Shown: piece after piece, positions 28,370 to 34,692 of the stretch | How the letters are laid out: every line of letters starts with the position of its first letter | How positions within the stretch are numbered: the first letter of the stretch is position 1 | Origin: Actinomycetes bacterium | Lineage (GTDB): Bacteria; Actinomycetota; Acidimicrobiia; Acidimicrobiales; Acidimicrobiaceae | DNA length: 45,572 bases | Assembly: GCA_021850605.1 (NCBI GenBank) | Contig: JAJZLQ010000114.1 | Span: 1-45,572 of the forward strand | Direction of reading: 5' to 3' | Notes under the pieces: generated by a model | What the model saw: the letters and a program-made list of their open reading frames with translations, nothing else | Database searches by the model: none | Told to the model about the DNA's origin: nothing | Translations under genes and position numbers: made by a program

Positions 28370-28397
28370 TTGACAAAGTCATCTTCGTCGATAAATG
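28370..28397 (+). promoter_or_regulatory. Promoter of the DinB-like gene
   Basis: TTGACA at 28370-28375 is followed after 16 nt by TAAATG at 28392-28397. It lies about 50 nt before the GTG start. The -35 is perfect and the -10 partial. Confidence 0.45.
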
Positions 28398-28449
28398 CTG
28401 GCGGAGCGACACTGCGCAAGGAGCGCGGGCGCGAAGGGGGGCACCCGTA

Positions 28450-29052
28450 GTGGAAAGGCTTCGCGTTTACTTCGAGGAGGGGAGCCGCACCACCTTTGCG
28501 GTGGCGCTTGACTGGCCGGGCTGGTGCAGAAGGGGGGTTGGAGCCGAAGCCGCCTTGGAGTCACTTGAGGCCTACGGGCCACGCTATCTGGCCGTGGTTG
28601 GCGGTACCGGCCTGCCCGGGGAGGTCGAAATCGTGGGACGCGTCCGCGGCAACTCCACCACGGATTTCGGCGCACCGGACGCCATCGGCTCCTGGGATGA
28701 GGATCCGATCGAGCCAGGGGAGATACGCCGCCAAGCTCTGGTGGTGGCGGCCTGCTGGAGTTACTTTGACACTACGGCGGCCGCCGCGCCTGCCGAGCTG
28801 CGCAAAGGGCCACGCGGCGGTGGCCGTGACACGGCCGGGGTTATCGCCCATGTGCGCGAAGCCGAGCGATCTTATGCGAGCAAGCTCGGACTGCGGGTGC
28901 CCCGCACATGGACCTGGGGCGAGCAGCGCTCTGCGCTCATGGAATCATTCGCAAACCGTGCCGAGACGGCCAAGTGGCCGCCCGGTTACGCGATGCGCCG
29001 CATCGCTTGGCACGTGCTCGACCATGCCTGGGAGATCCAGGACAAGAGCTGA
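28450..29052 (+). CDS. DinB-like hypothetical protein
   Basis: A 200-residue protein of a family common but uncharacterised in actinobacteria. The N-terminal half has RVYFEEGSRTTFAVALDWPGWCRRG, LEAYGPRY and NSTTDFGAP. The C-terminal half is helical, with VIAHVREAERSYASKLGL and IAWHVLDHAWEIQDKS. The spaced His residues there resemble the metal-binding triad of DinB/mycothiol-dependent enzymes. A thiol-dependent or metal-dependent role is therefore possible but unproven. The start is GTG, with AAGGGGGG upstream. It converges on the kinase-GNAT pair. Confidence 0.7.
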   Translation: MERLRVYFEEGSRTTFAVALDWPGWCRRGVGAEAALESLEAYGPRYLAVVGGTGLPGEVEIVGRVRGNSTTDFGAPDAIGSWDEDPIEPGEIRRQALVVAACWSYFDTTAAAAPAELRKGPRGGGRDTAGVIAHVREAERSYASKLGLRVPRTWTWGEQRSALMESFANRAETAKWPPGYAMRRIAWHVLDHAWEIQDKS

Positions 29053-29120
29053 CTACTGCGCCCGCTCCGTCCAAAGGGCGGCAGCAACTGGGCGGGACAG
29101 GTCAGCTTCGGTACCTTCCT

Positions 29121-29915
29121 TCAAACCCCACAGTCCCACAAGAGCCGGTAATAGGCTGAGCGTTCCGGGTTAGCTTCGACTCCGTACGCCTCGAGCAGGG
29201 CGCTCTCGAATCCGTCACCAAAATTCCAGCTCGTGCTCCAGGTGGCCACGGCCAGATCGGCCCAGCGATCCGCAACACCCAGCGAACCCATGTCAACATG
29301 GGCGAGGAACTTTCCCTTGGCGTCCAGAAGAGTGTTGGGAGCACAGGCGTCTCCGTGGCAAACCACCAGCCGGTCCACCTTGGGAGAATCCCTCAAGCGT
29401 TCGATCACATCCCGGGCGGCCAACCCGCGGTGCTCCGGATGCCCTTTGGAGAGATCGAGAGCGCCGCTGGCATGCAACTTCTCAGCTTCGAGCACACGGC
29501 CCTCCAACGACCAATCGAAGGGGCAGCCGCCGAGCGGCAACGCGTCATGGAGCCGACGCAGTCCCTCGCCCATCGCGCGCACCGCCATCTCGGGCCGCTC
29601 CAAATTGGCGCGTGACACCGCGCTCTCGCCGGGAATGGCCTCAGTCGCCAACCAGGCTCCATCAGCATCCTCTCCATATCCGGCGACCTTGGGCAGGGCA
29701 GCGAAGCCGGACGCCCATTCCAGCCGCACAAGCTCGGCACGGAGATCGATTCCGCTTGAACAGGGCGCCCACTTGATAAACAGTGACCGGGGCCGGTTGC
29801 CGACTTCAAAGGTCAGTCCACCTGCCTCGTTTCGCCAAGCCAGCCTGACCTGCCTTTTGCCCACCACCGCCTCCAGACATCGTGGAAGTGGTTCAGTGGT
29901 GGCCGGACCGATCAA
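29121..29915 (-). CDS. APH(3')-like aminoglycoside phosphotransferase
   Basis: A 264-residue kinase of the aminoglycoside 3'-phosphotransferase group. Catalytic loop residues are present in VCHGDACAPNTLLD. The metal-binding and specificity segment HVDMGSLGVADRWADLAVATWSTSWNFG closely parallels the FIDCGRLGVADRYQDIAL segment of APH(3') enzymes. The N-terminal lobe has LFIKWAP with the ATP-binding Lys. The start is TTG, overlapping the upstream GNAT stop (TTGA). An antibiotic substrate is plausible but not shown. Chromosomal APH-like kinases often have other substrates. Confidence 0.8.
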   Translation of the reverse strand: MIGPATTEPLPRCLEAVVGKRQVRLAWRNEAGGLTFEVGNRPRSLFIKWAPCSSGIDLRAELVRLEWASGFAALPKVAGYGEDADGAWLATEAIPGESAVSRANLERPEMAVRAMGEGLRRLHDALPLGGCPFDWSLEGRVLEAEKLHASGALDLSKGHPEHRGLAARDVIERLRDSPKVDRLVVCHGDACAPNTLLDAKGKFLAHVDMGSLGVADRWADLAVATWSTSWNFGDGFESALLEAYGVEANPERSAYYRLLWDCGV

Positions 29916-30358
29916 TGCTGATACCGATAGACGTTCGTCTTCCTCAGCTCGAATCCGATTCTTTGGTAGAGCCGATTCGCCGCCTCCCGGTCGGGACGTG
30001 AAGTCAGGTCAACGGTTCTCGAACCCGCATTCGCCGCGACAGCCAGTGCATGGGACACCAGCTTCTCTCCGATGCCGGCACCCCGGGCAGCTCCGTCCAC
30101 CACGACGTCCTCGATGATCGCCCGGCTGCCGGTCGGAATGGGAAAGATGACCAGAGTCAGCGACCCCACCGTGCGGCCTGCGAGCCTGGCCACAAGGAGA
30201 TGAACGTCCGGGTCGGCGACGATTCGGCCCAGTGCCACCTCGGTCAGCGGAGGGGCCGAACGCGAGAGCTGGGGAAGGAGCTCGTTCAGCTGCGCCAGCT
30301 CCTCTTCGCCGGTCTCGAGCAACTCTTCGATGACAATCTCGTCTTGCATGGAGTTCAT
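29912..30358 (-). CDS. GNAT-family N-acetyltransferase
   Basis: A 148-residue acetyltransferase. The fold is visible from SLTLVIFPIPTGSRAIIEDVVVDGAARGAGIGEKLVSHALAVA, which contains the acetyl-CoA-binding R-x-x-G-x-G/A pattern (RGAGIG). ANRLYQRIGFEL is the usual C-terminal motif. The substrate is unknown. It is translationally coupled to the downstream APH-like kinase through a 4-nt overlap, so the two form a small acetyl- plus phosphotransferase unit. An in-frame ATG at codon 4 is an alternative start. It is divergent from ypeA. Confidence 0.82.
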   Translation of the reverse strand: MNSMQDEIVIEELLETGEEELAQLNELLPQLSRSAPPLTEVALGRIVADPDVHLLVARLAGRTVGSLTLVIFPIPTGSRAIIEDVVVDGAARGAGIGEKLVSHALAVAANAGSRTVDLTSRPDREAANRLYQRIGFELRKTNVYRYQH

Positions 30359-30379
30359 CTAAGCACCCGCCGACCGGCT

Positions 30380-30409
30380 ACCCTACCAAAACGAAGGCTC
30401 CCGTAGGGT
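30380..30409. other. Dyad in the GNAT/ypeA divergent region
   Basis: ACCCTAC at 30380-30386 and GTAGGGT at 30403-30409 form a perfect 7-bp inverted repeat with a 16-nt spacer. It lies upstream of both divergent starts. It is a possible operator. Confidence 0.35.
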
Positions 30410-30423
30410 CCTCCGCTACGTCG

Positions 30424-30453
30424 TTGACACCGACCGTGGTCCACCGCTACCCT
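30424..30453 (+). promoter_or_regulatory. Promoter of ypeA, leaderless
   Basis: TTGACA at 30424-30429, an 18-nt spacer and TACCCT at 30448-30453 lie 6 nt before the ATG at 30460. It is the clearest full promoter in the window and places transcription start at the start codon. Confidence 0.7.
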
Positions 30454-30459
30454 TTCCCG

Positions 30460-30879
30460 ATGCGAATCCGAACCTTCAAGCCCGCCGATGGCGAAACCGT
30501 GGTGGAGCTGTGGACCTCTTGCGGACTGGTCAAGCCCCAAAACGATCCCTGGCGCGACATCCGGCGCAAAACAGAGGACTCCGCTTGGGGATTCCTCGTG
30601 GCCGAAGACTCGTCGGCCGTGATCGGCACGGTGATGGCCGGCTACGACGGGCACCGTGGCTGGATCAACTACCTCGCATGTCTGCCAAGCCGGCAACGAC
30701 GAGGAGTCGGGTCCGCGCTGATGTCGCATGCTGCCGAACTGCTCCGCCTCAGAGGATGTCCCAAGATCAACCTCCAGGTTAGGGAGGGAAACGATTCGGC
30801 TCTTGCCTTCTACGCCTCACTCGGATATCGGCAGGACCGGGTGACCTCACTCGGTCTCGGTCTGCAGCACGACGCCTGA
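30460..30879 (+). CDS. ypeA: GNAT acetyltransferase, YpeA family
   Basis: A 139-residue acetyltransferase of the YpeA group. Diagnostic stretches are VVELWTSCGLVKPQNDPWRDIRRK, VIGTVMAGYDGHRGWINYLA, the CoA-binding RQRRGVGSALM, GCPKINLQVREGNDSALAFYASLGY and a terminal SLGLGL. The physiological substrate is not known for the family. The start at 30460 is set by a promoter that would yield a leaderless mRNA; an in-frame TTG at 30424 lies inside the -35 box and is unlikely. It stands alone. Confidence 0.88.
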   Translation: MRIRTFKPADGETVVELWTSCGLVKPQNDPWRDIRRKTEDSAWGFLVAEDSSAVIGTVMAGYDGHRGWINYLACLPSRQRRGVGSALMSHAAELLRLRGCPKINLQVREGNDSALAFYASLGYRQDRVTSLGLGLQHDA

Positions 30880-30949
30880 CGAACAAGCCGGTCGGCCAAG
30901 GGCCCAAGCGAATGGCCGACGATTCTCAGGACGCTCCGGCGAGCCGCGC

Positions 30950-30955
30950 TATGTT
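30950..30955 (+). promoter_or_regulatory. Leaderless -10 box of the PAC2 gene
   Basis: TATGTT lies 7 nt before the ATG at 30963. It argues against the longer frame starting at 30912. Confidence 0.55.
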
Positions 30956-30962
30956 GGTATGT

Positions 30963-31853
30963 ATGGCTGAGATCCGCTGGTTCGCACGTCGCCCTCCAAA
31001 GCCGGTCCGGCCCCTGCTCATCGCAGTTTTCGACGGTGAGGATGATCCGGCGCGCTCCGGATTCCTGGCCCTCAGCTTTATGCGGGATGCCTTCGACGCG
31101 GAGAAAGTCGCCGAGATCGATGTGGACAACTACGTCAGCTATGACGACGCCCGTCCCTTCGTCTCCCAGACAGGCACCCAGCGTATGGTGGATTGGCCGA
31201 CCATCGACATTTTCCTGGGACGTGACAAGACGAGCGCGCGGGAGATCGTGCTGCTTAGTTTTCTCGAGCCCCGCGTGGGATGGCGTAGCTACGCCGCGCT
31301 GGCGGTCGAGGCGATTCGTAGCCTCAACCCCGAAGAGGTCGTCTTCCTTGGTGGGCAGATAGTCCACGCCCCGCACAACGTTGCCGCCGAGACAACCGTC
31401 CGATCCAACGCTCCCAGACTGATGCGTTCTTTGGGCCTAATGCCGGACCACTACACGGGTCCCACGACCATCATGGGGAGCGTGCAGGTGGAGGTGGAGA
31501 ATCTCGGCATTCCGCTCGCCGTTGCCTGGTCCAGCGTCCCTCACTATCTGGCACAGACTCCGTCACCCAAGGCGGCACAGTCGCTGGTGGCAAAAGTTGC
31601 CGAGCTCTTCAAGCTGGATCTGGACGCACATGAGTTCGATTCCGCCGTTGCGGAGTACGAGGATGCGATCGCAAAGATCATGGAATCCGACGACGAGGTC
31701 TTCAGCTACCTCTCACGCCTTGAAGGCGAGGAGGAGGAAGACGAGGCACTCGGGCTCGAGGAGTACGTCTCCACCGACCCTACGGGCCTAGCGAGCGATC
31801 TTGCGGAAGAGGCGGAGGACTACCTGCGCCAGATCCGCCGCGACATCGACTAA
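30963..31853 (+). CDS. PAC2-family protein
   Basis: A 296-residue protein of the PAC2 family, related to eukaryotic proteasome assembly chaperone 2 and widespread in actinobacteria. Its bacterial role is unclear. Features are RPLLIAVFDGEDDPARSGFLALSFM, LLSFLEPRVGWRSYAALAVEA, VVFLGGQIVHAPHN and GPTTIMGSVQVEVE. The C-terminal helical region is rich in acidic residues (LEGEEEEDEALGLEEY). Three close in-frame starts exist (30912, 30951 and 30963). The last is preferred because of its well-placed TATGTT box and because homology begins there. It converges on a NUDIX gene with a 4-nt gap. Confidence 0.85.
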   Translation: MAEIRWFARRPPKPVRPLLIAVFDGEDDPARSGFLALSFMRDAFDAEKVAEIDVDNYVSYDDARPFVSQTGTQRMVDWPTIDIFLGRDKTSAREIVLLSFLEPRVGWRSYAALAVEAIRSLNPEEVVFLGGQIVHAPHNVAAETTVRSNAPRLMRSLGLMPDHYTGPTTIMGSVQVEVENLGIPLAVAWSSVPHYLAQTPSPKAAQSLVAKVAELFKLDLDAHEFDSAVAEYEDAIAKIMESDDEVFSYLSRLEGEEEEDEALGLEEYVSTDPTGLASDLAEEAEDYLRQIRRDID

Positions 31854-31857
31854 TCGC

Positions 31858-32553
31858 TCAGGCGCCCTCCTGGAACCAGAAGGGCTCGCGCACCGGATCG
31901 AAGTAAGTCGGGCTGTCGAAGCCGTCGATTGCCCGAAAGGCCATGGGCGCCCAACGCTCCGGCCTGATCATGGGCTCGGGCAGATTGTCCCGTGAGAACC
32001 AGCCCACCTCACGACACTCGAGCGGGTGCGCCTTCAAGGCGCCGCCTGTTGCCCGGCAATAGAACATCATCGAATAGAGCGGGACCGCGGTGAACCCACG
32101 GCGGAGGCCGTCGAAGACACCTAATAGGCGCACCGGCTCCACCTCGATTCCGGTCTCCTCGCGGACTTCCTTGACAGCGACCTCCGCAGGCGAGTAGCCG
32201 ACGTCGGCCCAACCCGTCGGATAGAGCCAAATACCCGAATCGGCACGCTGGACGAGCAGGATCTGGCCATCGTCGTTACCCACGACCGCTGCCACCGTGC
32301 TCTTGGGAGTCACGTAACCAGGTATCCCGTCCCCGATGGTCGAGCGCCAGAAGTCGACGATCTCATCCGCCGATGCGCCGTCCTCGAAGCCGATGCCGGC
32401 AATGGAGGAAGCACTGCGAATCTCCGCGGCCACGTGCATGATCTCATCAAAACGCTCGCGCTCGTAGAGGCTCTTGGTGAAGCCCATTCCGGTGATGGCC
32501 GAGCCGGCGAGCGTCTCGGCCCACCTCAACAAGGTGCTTCTTGGGATCTCCAT
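31858..32553 (-). CDS. NUDIX hydrolase with N-terminal helical domain
   Basis: A 231-residue protein. Residues 1-75 match the helical NUDIX N-terminal extension (LLRWAETLAGSAITGMGFTKSLYERERFDEI). A NUDIX domain follows, with WLYPTGWADVGYSPAEVAVKEVREETGIEV at 109-138. Relatives hydrolyse ADP-ribose-like nucleoside diphosphates. The Nudix box departs from consensus: the Glu of Gx5E is Tyr120 and the Arg of REUxEE is Lys128. The metal-binding EE pair at 132-133 is kept. Reduced or shifted activity is possible. GAGGAAAGG precedes the ATG. The 255 nt upstream contain nothing I recognise apart from a possible -10 (TAGGGT) on the minus strand. Confidence 0.85.
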   Translation of the reverse strand: MEIPRSTLLRWAETLAGSAITGMGFTKSLYERERFDEIMHVAAEIRSASSIAGIGFEDGASADEIVDFWRSTIGDGIPGYVTPKSTVAAVVGNDDGQILLVQRADSGIWLYPTGWADVGYSPAEVAVKEVREETGIEVEPVRLLGVFDGLRRGFTAVPLYSMMFYCRATGGALKAHPLECREVGWFSRDNLPEPMIRPERWAPMAFRAIDGFDSPTYFDPVREPFWFQEGA

Positions 32554-32808
32554 CTCGGTGACCTTTCCTCGACGGGACTAATTACCCTACGCCTTAACTT
32601 TTCGCGCAGGCCTACCATTGGCAAATGGGCGACGGTCGGTGTCGGCATCTTGCCAGGAACGGAACAAGCTGCGGCTTGGAGACAAAGCGCTGCGGAGGCG
32701 GCTGCATATTCTTCGAGCCGTCCAGGCGGCGTATCAGCTACCGCATGCATTGGGAGCGCCTCAGCCGCACCCGTATGCGAGCGCACCGCATTTAGCTCGC
32801 CGCGCGTC

Positions 32809-33048
32809 TCAAGATTCGACAACGTCCCCGAGCGACTCGACCTCAACCCCTGAGTCCTCCAGCCACTTAAGGCCCGATTTGAGTGCGTCCGGCTCACCCT
32901 CCAGCTCGCACACAAGCCAGCCGGTCCCCTCGTCCACACTCGCGCGACGAATATTTGCCAAGACATTGTGATCCTTGGCAAGCACCGCGATTATTGGCTT
33001 CGTCACCAGGCCGGGCGGATAGATCAGCTTGACTCGCATCTGTGCCAT
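32809..33048 (-). CDS. NIL domain protein
   Basis: A 79-residue protein made of one NIL domain, the ferredoxin-like ligand-binding fold found at the C-terminus of MetN and in some ferredoxins. It shows RVKLIYPPGLVTKPIIAVLAKDHNVLANIRRASVDEGTGWLVCELEG, the typical beta-alpha-beta start with a Pro-Pro turn. In MetN the domain senses methionine. A free-standing copy is usually of unknown role, sometimes linked with sulfur metabolism. It follows larE, a sulfur-transfer gene, by 37 nt. TAGGAT lies 6 nt before the ATG, so it may also be transcribed separately as a leaderless message. Confidence 0.82.
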   Translation of the reverse strand: MAQMRVKLIYPPGLVTKPIIAVLAKDHNVLANIRRASVDEGTGWLVCELEGEPDALKSGLKWLEDSGVEVESLGDVVES

Positions 33049-33054
33049 TCCCCA

Positions 33055-33060
33055 ATCCTA
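33055..33060 (-). promoter_or_regulatory. Leaderless -10 box of the NIL-domain gene
   Basis: TAGGAT lies 6 nt before the ATG at 33048, and there is no Shine-Dalgarno sequence. Confidence 0.5.
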
Positions 33061-33085
33061 CGCCGGAATTCCCGGCCTCCGCAGA

Positions 33086-33904
33086 TTACCCGTGGCCGCC
33101 TTTGGCCAGATCGCGGTTCAGGTTTCCTGAGGAGAACCCGGCCAGGTCCAAAGTGACGTAATCGTATCCGAACCGCTTGAGCTCGGCATCCACAGCGGCT
33201 GCGGCCCCGGCGCAGGCGAGCAGCTCCTCACGCCCTACCTCGATCCTGGCCGTCTGCCCGTAATCGCGCACCCGAATGTCCCTGAAGCCCAAGCTGCGCA
33301 GGTAACGTTCTGCCCGCTCCACGCGTGAAAGTGTCTGAAGCGTAATGGGGGTCCCGTAAGGGATCCTGGAGGCAAGGCACGCCGCTTGAGGTTTGTCCCA
33401 GTTGGGCAGCCCCAGAGTTCGCGCGTGCTCACGGATCATCTCTTTGGTCATTCCCGCCTCGAGCAAGGGAAAGCGCGCACCCGCATGCTTGGCGGCACTT
33501 TGGCCGGGACGGTAGTCGCCCTTGTCGGAGGAGTTGACCCCGAGCAGCACTACCGCATTCCGCTCCTGGGCGAGGGGGGCAAGGGCCTCCATGAGTTCGC
33601 TCTTGCAATAGAAGCAGCGCAGGCCATCGTTCTTCAGGTACGCGGGATTGGAAAACTCGCGCGTGTTTACCACGAAATGCTCGATCCCGAGCTCGGCTGC
33701 CAGCTTCTCGCACGCCTCCAGCTCGTCACGCGGCAGCGAAGGTGAGTCGGCCGTCACCGCAATGGTTTGGCCCGGCAAAACACGCGCGGCGACGGCAGCC
33801 AAATAGGTCGAATCGATGCCGCCGGAGAAGCCGACGGCTGCCGCCGGGAACTGGGCGAGCAACTCCTCGAGCCGCCCGACCGCATTCTCAAGCTCGAAAT
33901 TCAT
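33086..33904 (-). CDS. larE: LarE, ATP-dependent sacrificial sulfur transferase
   Basis: LarE adenylates a pyridinium dicarboxylate precursor and donates sulfur from its own Cys, building the nickel-pincer cofactor of lactate racemase and related enzymes. The 272-residue protein has the PP-loop SGGIDST at 27-33, GLRCFYCKSELM at 94-105, and the sacrificial Cys176 in QAACLASRIPYG, which agrees with the known Cys-dependent type. larB, larC and larA are not in the window, so the recipient apoenzyme is unknown. The ATG at 33904 has TAAGGT 7 nt upstream; a start 10 codons earlier is less likely. It lies 33 nt after hemQ. Confidence 0.92.
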   Translation of the reverse strand: MNFELENAVGRLEELLAQFPAAAVGFSGGIDSTYLAAVAARVLPGQTIAVTADSPSLPRDELEACEKLAAELGIEHFVVNTREFSNPAYLKNDGLRCFYCKSELMEALAPLAQERNAVVLLGVNSSDKGDYRPGQSAAKHAGARFPLLEAGMTKEMIREHARTLGLPNWDKPQAACLASRIPYGTPITLQTLSRVERAERYLRSLGFRDIRVRDYGQTARIEVGREELLACAGAAAAVDAELKRFGYDYVTLDLAGFSSGNLNRDLAKGGHG

Positions 33905-33911
33905 CAATAAG

Positions 33912-33917
33912 ACCTTA
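33912..33917 (-). promoter_or_regulatory. Leaderless -10 box of larE
   Basis: TAAGGT lies 7 nt before the ATG at 33904. The embedded AAGG could instead act as a weak ribosome binding site. Confidence 0.4.
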
Positions 33918-33937
33918 CCCGCGTGCCACGGCACGCC

Positions 33938-34648
33938 TCAGAACGAGGCTTCGAGCACGGACTCCACGTCTCCGATCATGCCGGTATAGAAGGGCCCGAA
34001 GTCACCGTAGATAGCGGAGGCTTCGTCGAAGCGCATCGTATAAACCACCGACTTAAGATCATCCGGGTGAGCCGCAAATAGGGTCACTCCCCATTCGTAG
34101 TCGTCGACCCCAGTTGATCCTGTTACAAGCTGGATGACCCTGCCCGCGAAAGCCCGGCCGGACTTGCCATGCCCATACATCAGCTGCTCGCGCTCCTCGT
34201 AGGGAAGGCGATACCAATTCGCCCCCACCTCGCGACGCTTGGACATTCCGTAAAAGCAGATGTTGTACATGCCCACCGGCGGCAGCACCGGGTGCAGGCG
34301 CGGCTCCTTCCTCTCTGCGGGCATGCCCGCCGCGTACTCGGATACCTCGGTGATGGAAACGTACGAGTCGACCACGACCAGCCCGGCGCGCTCGAGATCC
34401 CGCTGCCACTCCCGCAGCCGGACGAAGCTCTCACCCAGACCAAGGAAGCCGACACGGGCCTTGTGTCCGAGAACCGTAAAGGGGACCACCTGGTATCCAT
34501 CCTCGGTTGCCGCCTTGCATGCCGCGACGACCGCTGCCGGGTCGAGCGACGCACCCGCGTTGCAGAAGAGGTGCAGCACCGACCAGCCCGAGGTGGGCTT
34601 GTGGTTGACGTCGGTCGCCGAGAGTTTGGGGAAGAAAATGTCAGCCAA
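33938..34648 (-). CDS. hemQ: Coproheme decarboxylase HemQ (chlorite dismutase-like)
   Basis: HemQ performs the last step of the coproporphyrin-dependent pathway, turning coproheme into heme b with peroxide. The 236-residue protein has the family's paired ferredoxin-like barrels. Key residues are the catalytic Tyr146 (NWYRLPYEER) and the proximal heme ligand His160 (YGHGKSGR). The chlorite-dismutase distal Arg region is replaced, as in other HemQ proteins. The start is TTG with AAGGAG 7 nt upstream. It complements hemE and cgoX at 15-17.5 kb. The upstream neighbour is a membrane protease gene 44 nt away. Confidence 0.95.
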   Translation of the reverse strand: MADIFFPKLSATDVNHKPTSGWSVLHLFCNAGASLDPAAVVAACKAATEDGYQVVPFTVLGHKARVGFLGLGESFVRLREWQRDLERAGLVVVDSYVSITEVSEYAAGMPAERKEPRLHPVLPPVGMYNICFYGMSKRREVGANWYRLPYEEREQLMYGHGKSGRAFAGRVIQLVTGSTGVDDYEWGVTLFAAHPDDLKSVVYTMRFDEASAIYGDFGPFYTGMIGDVESVLEASF

Positions 34649-34692
34649 TCAACTACTCCTTGTTATTGCCGCCGCATGGTTAGCGCCGGCTT

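Noticed and set aside
32554-32808. Possible small plus-strand gene between the NUDIX and NIL genes
   Set aside because: The frames are open, but the translations are Ala/Ser-rich without similarity, and no start signal fits.
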